From an uncultured Nitrospira sp. (GTDB taxonomy: Bacteria > Nitrospirota > Nitrospiria > Nitrospirales > Nitrospiraceae): 38,378 nucleotides of DNA. The translations under genes were made by a program, and so were the position numbers. Every line of letters begins with the position of its first letter. Position 1 is the first letter of the stretch. Below the pieces are notes generated by a model. The model was not told the DNA's origin. It searched no databases and was given only the letters and a program-made list of their open reading frames with translations. The stretch lies in assembly GCA_902500805.1 (NCBI GenBank), contig CABVSA010000029.1, forward strand, positions 1 to 38,378, written 5' to 3'. Shown piece after piece: positions 34,188 to 38,378 of the stretch.

Positions 34188-34215
34188 TGTCGATTTTCAC
34201 AAGTTCCTTCGACTA
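34188..34215 (+). promoter_or_regulatory. ECF42-type promoter P5
   Basis: TGTCGA (34188-34193) plus TTTT, 16 nt spacer, CGACTA (34210-34215). About 75 nt upstream of the AHSA1 gene, possibly also serving later genes. Confidence 0.75.
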
Positions 34216-34289
34216 ACAGGTAGAGTCGGATCACTCACATGAAGAAATAAAGCCACCGAAAAGGCTTACGACCATACAAAGGGGAAACG

Positions 34290-34739
34290 ATGATGAGCAC
34301 CAATACCATTCGCCTCCACCGCGTGCTTCGAGCCTCACCGGAACGCATCTATCGCGCATTCCTCGATGCCGATGCCATGGCGAAATGGCTGCCACCCAAT
34401 GGCTTTACGGGCAAGGTGCATCACCTGGATGCACAGGTCGGAGGAACCTTCAGAATGTCGTTCACCAACTTCGCGACCGGCAAGAGCCACTCGTTCGGAG
34501 GGAAATACCTTGAGCTCGTGCCACATGAACGGCTCCACTACACCGATACATTCGACGACCCGAACCTCCCAGGAGAAATGCGCGTAACAGTGACGCTAAA
34601 GCCGGTTTCGTGCGGAACGGACGTGAATATCGTGCAGGAGCATGTGCCTGCGGTCATTCCTCCCGAGGCCTGCTACCTTGGTTGGCAAGAGTCCTTGATC
34701 TTACTGGGAAAGCTTGTCGAGGCTGAGATTCCTGAGTAA
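34290..34739 (+). CDS. AHSA1/SRPBCC-family protein
   Basis: 149 aa, one START-like domain of the Aha1 C-terminal type (R-V-L-R-A-S-P-E-R-I-Y-R-A-F near the start; G-W-Q-E-S-L-I-L-L-G-K-L near the end). Soluble. Two adjacent ATGs follow AAGGGG; the first is taken. Proteins of this type are frequent in ECF42 and related regulons, with unknown ligands. Directly behind P5. Confidence 0.9.
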   Translation: MMSTNTIRLHRVLRASPERIYRAFLDADAMAKWLPPNGFTGKVHHLDAQVGGTFRMSFTNFATGKSHSFGGKYLELVPHERLHYTDTFDDPNLPGEMRVTVTLKPVSCGTDVNIVQEHVPAVIPPEACYLGWQESLILLGKLVEAEIPE

Positions 34740-34909
34740 CGCGATTGACGAGCTGGATCATCCGTATCGAAGGACGTACAGGGTCTGGTCGCATATACCG
34801 TGACGTTCCCTCCCCCTTGATCGAGTGAGTTGCAAAGTTTAGGGTGAAAGGCAATTTAGCAGCGGACAGAACGAATATGTCGTGATTGCGCAATAGGAAA
34901 GACGTCAAC

Positions 34910-35410
34910 ATGGGCAAGCATACGATTGCGAAGAATACGATTTGTCTGTGGTATGACAACGATGCCGAAGAAGCCGCGCGTTTCTACACGGCGACTTTTC
35001 CCAACAGCACCGTGGGCATAATCCATCGCGCGCCGAGCGATAACCCTTCCACCAAGGCGGGCGAGGTCATCACGGTGAACTTTACCGTCGCCGGGATCCC
35101 CTGCATGGGTATCAATGGTGGTCCCGCCTTCAAGCACAATGAAGCCTTCTCCTTCCAGATCGCAACCGACGACCAGGAAGAGACTGACCGCTACTGGAAC
35201 GCCATTGTGGGCAATGGCGGCCAAGAGAGTGAGTGTGGGTGGTGCAAAGACAAGTGGGGCGTCTCTTGGCAGATCACGCCACGCGTGCTGATTGAGGCGA
35301 TGGCGGCAGGCGGAGATGAGGCCAAACGCGCATTTGATGCAATGATGACCATGCAGAAGATCGACGTGGCCGCCATCGAAGCCGCGCGACAAGGTTCACG
35401 CATTCATTGA
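34910..35410 (+). CDS. PhnB-like VOC-family protein
   Basis: 166 aa. Start M-G-K-H-T-I-A-K-N-T-I-C-L-W-Y after AGGAAAG. Conserved PhnB/3-dmu-9_3-mt features are A-A-R-F-Y-T-A-T-F-P-N-S, G-G-P-A-F-K-H-N-E-A-F-S-F and G-W-C-K-D-K-W-G-V-S-W-Q. This is a dimeric vicinal-oxygen-chelate fold of unproven activity. It lies 170 nt after the AHSA1 gene without its own ECF42-type site that I can see. Confidence 0.9.
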   Translation: MGKHTIAKNTICLWYDNDAEEAARFYTATFPNSTVGIIHRAPSDNPSTKAGEVITVNFTVAGIPCMGINGGPAFKHNEAFSFQIATDDQEETDRYWNAIVGNGGQESECGWCKDKWGVSWQITPRVLIEAMAAGGDEAKRAFDAMMTMQKIDVAAIEAARQGSRIH

Positions 35411-35474
35411 ACACAATACCCGATCTCGCTCAAAACACATGTGCCATGATTTCGCTCACCACAAGGAGGATCCT

Positions 35475-36074
35475 ATGCGTTTCCTTTCTATTGCCGTGAC
35501 TACATTGTGTATGGCGTTGATGGTTTCCCCTGCCTTGGCCAAAGACAAGAAGGGCCAGAAGCCAATGGATCCAGAGGCCATGATGGAACTGTGGAAGCAA
35601 CTCGGTACGCCGGGTGAGCCACACAAGCTCTTCGCCACCTTGGTCGGCAGCTGGACCACCACCACAAGGGAATGGATGGAACCGGGCAAGCCTCCCATGG
35701 AATCTACGGGTACGGCTGAAATGAAGATGTTGCTGGACGGGCGATTCCTCTACCAAGAATTCAACGGACAGATGATGGGGCAACCCTTCAATGGCATCGG
35801 CATCGACGGCTATGACAACATGAGGAAGAAATACGTGACGGCCTGGATGGATTCCATGGGCACCGGCATTTTCTTGATGGAAGGAACCGCCAGCCCTGAC
35901 GGCAGGACCATCACATTGCGTGGCTCACATCCAGAGCCAGGCGGAGGCAAGATGACCCATCGGGCCATCTGGAAAATTATCGATGCCGACAACCAGACCT
36001 TCGATATGTATGGGGCACACCACGGTCAGAAGGAAATGAAGATGATGGAGATCGTGTACACGAGAAAACCATAG
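35475..36074 (+). CDS. Exported DUF1579 protein, copy 1
   Basis: 199 aa with a cleavable signal peptide (hydrophobic 4-20, A-L-A-K cut site). The mature protein is a lipocalin-like DUF1579 domain with H-K-L-F-A-T-L-V-G-S-W-T near residue 50 and G-R-F-L-Y-Q-E-F, repeated H-P-E-P-G-G-G-K-M-T-H-R at the end. Function unknown; periplasmic. The ATG follows AAGGAGG. A tandem paralogue follows at 36376. Confidence 0.9.
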   Translation: MRFLSIAVTTLCMALMVSPALAKDKKGQKPMDPEAMMELWKQLGTPGEPHKLFATLVGSWTTTTREWMEPGKPPMESTGTAEMKMLLDGRFLYQEFNGQMMGQPFNGIGIDGYDNMRKKYVTAWMDSMGTGIFLMEGTASPDGRTITLRGSHPEPGGGKMTHRAIWKIIDADNQTFDMYGAHHGQKEMKMMEIVYTRKP

Positions 36075-36091
36075 GCAGATTCAATAGCTCA

Positions 36092-36116
36092 GGCTGAGAG
36101 GCGTTGCCTCTCAGCC
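36092..36116 (+). terminator. Hairpin after DUF1579 copy 1
   Basis: GGCTGAGAGGC, loop GTT, GCCTCTCAGCC: a perfect 11-bp stem followed by TTCCTT. The weak T-run suggests a terminator that ends transcription after copy 1. Confidence 0.65.
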
Positions 36117-36375
36117 TTCCTTCCCCCCTGTAAGCGCATCCGCCCATCACTCACTGATCCTCTGCATCTCCTTACTCTCCTCAAAGATCTGCGACGGATC
36201 GTCTCATGGCCCCCACCGTGCTGTGAAAACCTTCCAGTCCACTCAAGCAGTATTCCAAGAGCACCAATCCGAACACATGAGAATCGCGCCGGCGCCATGC
36301 TACAGTGTTCCAACCTAGGCAGTTCAAGGCCACACACAGACTAGTTACAATTCACTCATCCACCAGGAGACAATC
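36117..36375. other. Non-coding gap before DUF1579 copy 2
   Basis: 260 nt with no gene. The promoter of copy 2 should be here; I see no ECF42-type site, and only the ribosome site AGGAG near 36365. Confidence 0.4.
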
Positions 36376-36975
36376 ATGCGAATCTCATCCCTCGTGCTGG
36401 CATCATTCTGCTTCATGCTCACCGTCTCGCCCGCTATGGCAAAAGACCAGAAAGGACAGAAGCCGGTGGATCCCCTGACCATGATGGAGTTATGGAAACA
36501 GGCCGCCATGCCCGGTGAGCCGCATAAACTCTTTGCGACATTGGCCGGCAGTTGGACCACCGCTACAAAGGAATGGATGGAACCAGGGAAACCGCCGATG
36601 GAATCAACCGGTACGGCAGAATCACGGATGCTGATGGAGGGACGATTTCTCCACCAGGAATTCCACGGCGAGATGATGGGCCAGCCGTTTACCGGCATGA
36701 GCATCGACGCCTATGACAACATTCGGAAGAAATACGTCACGGTTTGGGTAGATACGAGAGGAACCGGTGTCTTCATTATGGAGGGGACTGGGAGCCCAGA
36801 CGGGAAAACCATCACGTTGCGAGGCTCACATCCTGAGCCGGGTGGAGGCACGATGACCCATCGAGCCATCTGGAAGATCATCGACGTCAATAATCAACTG
36901 GTTGAGATGTACAGCGTGCACCACGGCCGGAAAGAAACGAAGATGATGGAGATCATGTATACCAGAAAACAATAG
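36376..36975 (+). CDS. Exported DUF1579 protein, copy 2
   Basis: 199 aa, same length as copy 1 and highly similar throughout, with the same signal peptide layout (A-M-A-K) and the same H-P-E-P-G-G-G-T-M-T-H-R ending. Differences cluster in the signal peptide and a few surface positions. It appears to be an established tandem duplication, each gene having its own ribosome site. Function unknown. Confidence 0.9.
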   Translation: MRISSLVLASFCFMLTVSPAMAKDQKGQKPVDPLTMMELWKQAAMPGEPHKLFATLAGSWTTATKEWMEPGKPPMESTGTAESRMLMEGRFLHQEFHGEMMGQPFTGMSIDAYDNIRKKYVTVWVDTRGTGVFIMEGTGSPDGKTITLRGSHPEPGGGTMTHRAIWKIIDVNNQLVEMYSVHHGRKETKMMEIMYTRKQ

Positions 36976-37123
36976 GAGCCGATGGCTGACAACAAATAGC
37001 CGTATGCAGCAGGACTGTCCTGAGTGAAACGAAGCCTGCGGTGAGTTTATTGAACCAGACGAACGGAGGGGGATCCCCGACTAAGACAGACCAAACGCAG
37101 TTGGAGCGAGGTGTAATTCTGCC

Positions 37124-37417
37124 TTACGCAGCCTGCTCGCCCTTGACCTGCCGTTCTGCTTCCAGCCAATGTTCCACCTCATGTCCATTCTGGAATCCGC
37201 TTTGTTCATACAGGAGATAGGCGCGTACTGCGATTTGCTGATGAAGCTGATTGTGACTGTCCACGTGAGCCGATGGTCGTCTTTTAGTAGATCCGACGGA
37301 AGACGACTCCGGTTGAATTGCTCGACGAGGGCCGACCGTTCCACCCACCTTGGCCACTGATGCACGACGCTCATTCGTCTTGGTCTTTTTCTGTTCACCA
37401 CTCGCCCGACGCGCCAT
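37124..37417 (-). CDS. DUF2934-domain protein
   Basis: 97 aa. A basic, low-complexity N-terminal half (1-55; many R, K, S) is followed by a DUF2934 motif: I-A-V-R-A-Y-L-L-Y-E-Q-S-G-F-Q, then E-V-E-H-W-L-E-A-E-R-Q-V. The family is small, of unknown function, and common in Nitrospira and proteobacteria. The ATG follows GGAGGAGG. Stands alone. Confidence 0.85.
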   Translation of the reverse strand: MARRASGEQKKTKTNERRASVAKVGGTVGPRRAIQPESSSVGSTKRRPSAHVDSHNQLHQQIAVRAYLLYEQSGFQNGHEVEHWLEAERQVKGEQAA

Positions 37418-37437
37418 AATCCTCCTCCACGTGTCAC

Positions 37438-37781
37438 ACCCGTTTACATCCTAGACCATCAAAGGGACCAGTTCCCCTAATAAGGGTCTCGCTCGCATTG
37501 TACCCAGATCACTCAACGATACAACATTCTTGGGAGATTTCCAAATCCTGGCCATGGCACCACAGATCAAAGTCTAAGTCGCAACTGCGTTCTGCATGCT
37601 ATTTCTTCACGCTGTTTCACAATAGAACAGTTGGAATATTGCGGGTAGCATCACATGACTTGATGTGGTAGCGTGAAAAGTATCCACACAACAGAGTCTG
37701 GAACCGATCGCCCGCCTGCACGCATCTCACTCGCGACCCATTCCAGTCTACTCACGACCCACTTCTCACAGGAGGTGCCCT
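37438..37781. other. Non-coding region between divergent genes
   Basis: About 340 nt between the divergent DUF2934 and FKBP genes. It must contain both promoters. I see no repeat of the copy A-C type, no ECF42-type site and no RNA gene. Confidence 0.4.
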
Positions 37782-38324
37782 ATGAGACGTCCCTATGTAT
37801 TTCAGTCACTCTGTGGTTGGTGCACAATCCTCTTCCTCACAGCGGCCTGTGCCTCAGCAGGTGACAGCAAGAAAAGCGGTTCGTCGATGATCGTGTCAAA
37901 CGGGAAACAGGTCACACTCGAATACACCTTGAAGCTCGACGATCAATCGATCGTCGATACCAATGTCGGGGGAGAGCCAATACAACTCACTCAAGGCAAC
38001 CATGAAGTCGTTCCCGGTCTTGAGAAGGCCCTGGAGGGCATGACCATTGGGGAGAAAAAGAAAGTGACCGTTGGCCCGGCAGACGCCTACGGCGCGGTTG
38101 ATCCTCAAGCGTTTCAAGAAGTGGATAGGAAGATGGTACCGGTCGAATCGCAAAAGGTTGGGACACAGCTAGAAGGAACAACCACCGATGGCAAAAAGGT
38201 ATACCCACGAATTGCCGAAGTGAAGAACGAGACCGTTGTGCTCGACTTCAACCATCCGCTGGCCGGCAAAACGCTCTACTTCGATGTAAAAGTCCTGGAC
38301 GTCGCACAAGCCACATCGAAGTGA
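37782..38324 (+). CDS. Exported FKBP-type prolyl isomerase (SlyD-like)
   Basis: 180 aa. The N-terminus is a lipoprotein-like or Sec signal (F-L-T-A-A-C-A-S-A at about 19-27). The mature protein begins an FKBP domain of the SlyD type: V-T-L-E-Y-T-L-K-L-D-D, then P-I-Q-L-T-Q-G-N-H-E-V-V-P-G-L-E-K-A-L-E-G-M, an inserted flap domain, and V-L-D-F-N-H-P-L-A-G-K-T-L-Y-F near the end. It speeds proline isomerisation of exported proteins. The ATG follows AGGAGG. No histidine-rich SlyD tail. Confidence 0.92.
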   Translation: MRRPYVFQSLCGWCTILFLTAACASAGDSKKSGSSMIVSNGKQVTLEYTLKLDDQSIVDTNVGGEPIQLTQGNHEVVPGLEKALEGMTIGEKKKVTVGPADAYGAVDPQAFQEVDRKMVPVESQKVGTQLEGTTTDGKKVYPRIAEVKNETVVLDFNHPLAGKTLYFDVKVLDVAQATSK

Positions 38325-38378
38325 TCTAGGGCCTGTTCACACTACCGTAAGCCATCCACGATCAAGGCGAAGGAGATG

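Noticed and set aside
34886..34910. ECF42-type promoter before the PhnB-like gene (TGTCGTGATT near 34880)
   Set aside because: The -35 word differs (TGTCGT) and there is no CGACTA at the right distance.
1..38378. CRISPR arrays, tRNA or rRNA genes
   Set aside because: No regularly spaced repeats, no cloverleaf with a conserved T-loop, and no rRNA-like stretches were seen while reading both strands.

Overview
The window looks like a chromosome segment of a nitrite-oxidising Nitrospira (canonical or comammox). The main evidence is an nxrA-nxrB pair (minus strand, 17238 to 12419): a Tat-exported molybdopterin catalytic subunit of 1145 aa and a 429-aa iron-sulfur subunit, the sizes expected for the periplasmic Nitrospira-type nitrite oxidoreductase. 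There are no rRNA, tRNA or CRISPR arrays and no intact insertion sequence.

Layout. (1) 1-6090, all real genes on the minus strand: start of a Tat-exported protein, a decayed intergenic patch (response-regulator remnant, hairpins, possible IS200/IS605 end), an NCS1 permease with an unusual C-terminal zinc ribbon, a STAS protein, and a NarL-type response regulator/histidine kinase pair. A dispersed element lies upstream of three of these genes, complete in two copies and reduced to a core in the third. (2) 6244-12261: EamA transporter, lipoprotein, and an RND efflux pair (HlyD adaptor plus HAE1 pump). (3) 12351-19624: histidine kinase, response regulator, nxrA and nxrB in series on the minus strand, with a perfect 13-bp hairpin between nxrA and nxrB and a terminator after nxrB. 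(4) 19813-22659: a truncated second copy of the RND pump tail with a sigma-factor-like head, then a VOC / DGPF(YCII) / ECF42 sigma-factor group. (5) 22698-30499: GNAT acetyltransferase, then a type I restriction-modification operon ordered hsdR-hsdS-prrC-hsdM, carrying a PrrC-type anticodon nuclease with recognisable catalytic residues. (6) 30814-36975: a broken VapBC module, a second DGPF gene, an operon of SRPBCC-DUF1428-BNR-MoaD, an AHSA1 protein, a PhnB-like protein and two tandem DUF1579 proteins. (7) 37124 to the end: DUF2934 protein and an exported SlyD-like FKBP isomerase.

Most interesting result. Five copies of one promoter-like sequence (TGTCGATTT, then CGACTA after a 16-17 nt spacer counted from TGTCGA) lie at 20481, 30814, 31291, 31713 and 34188. 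Four precede transcription units and the fifth precedes a decayed DGPF start. The -35/-10 words fit what I recall for ECF42 sigma factors, and an ECF42-type gene is at 21406. I infer a local, self-regulated ECF42 regulon of about nine genes, possibly more, that has been split by the restriction/anticodon-nuclease island. The five sites are directly visible; their recognition by this sigma factor is inference.

Other points worth checking are the PrrC gene in a non-classical gene order, an in-frame palindromic repeat insertion at the start of hsdS, the chimeric RND-tail pseudogene, and the two-component system immediately upstream of nxrAB.
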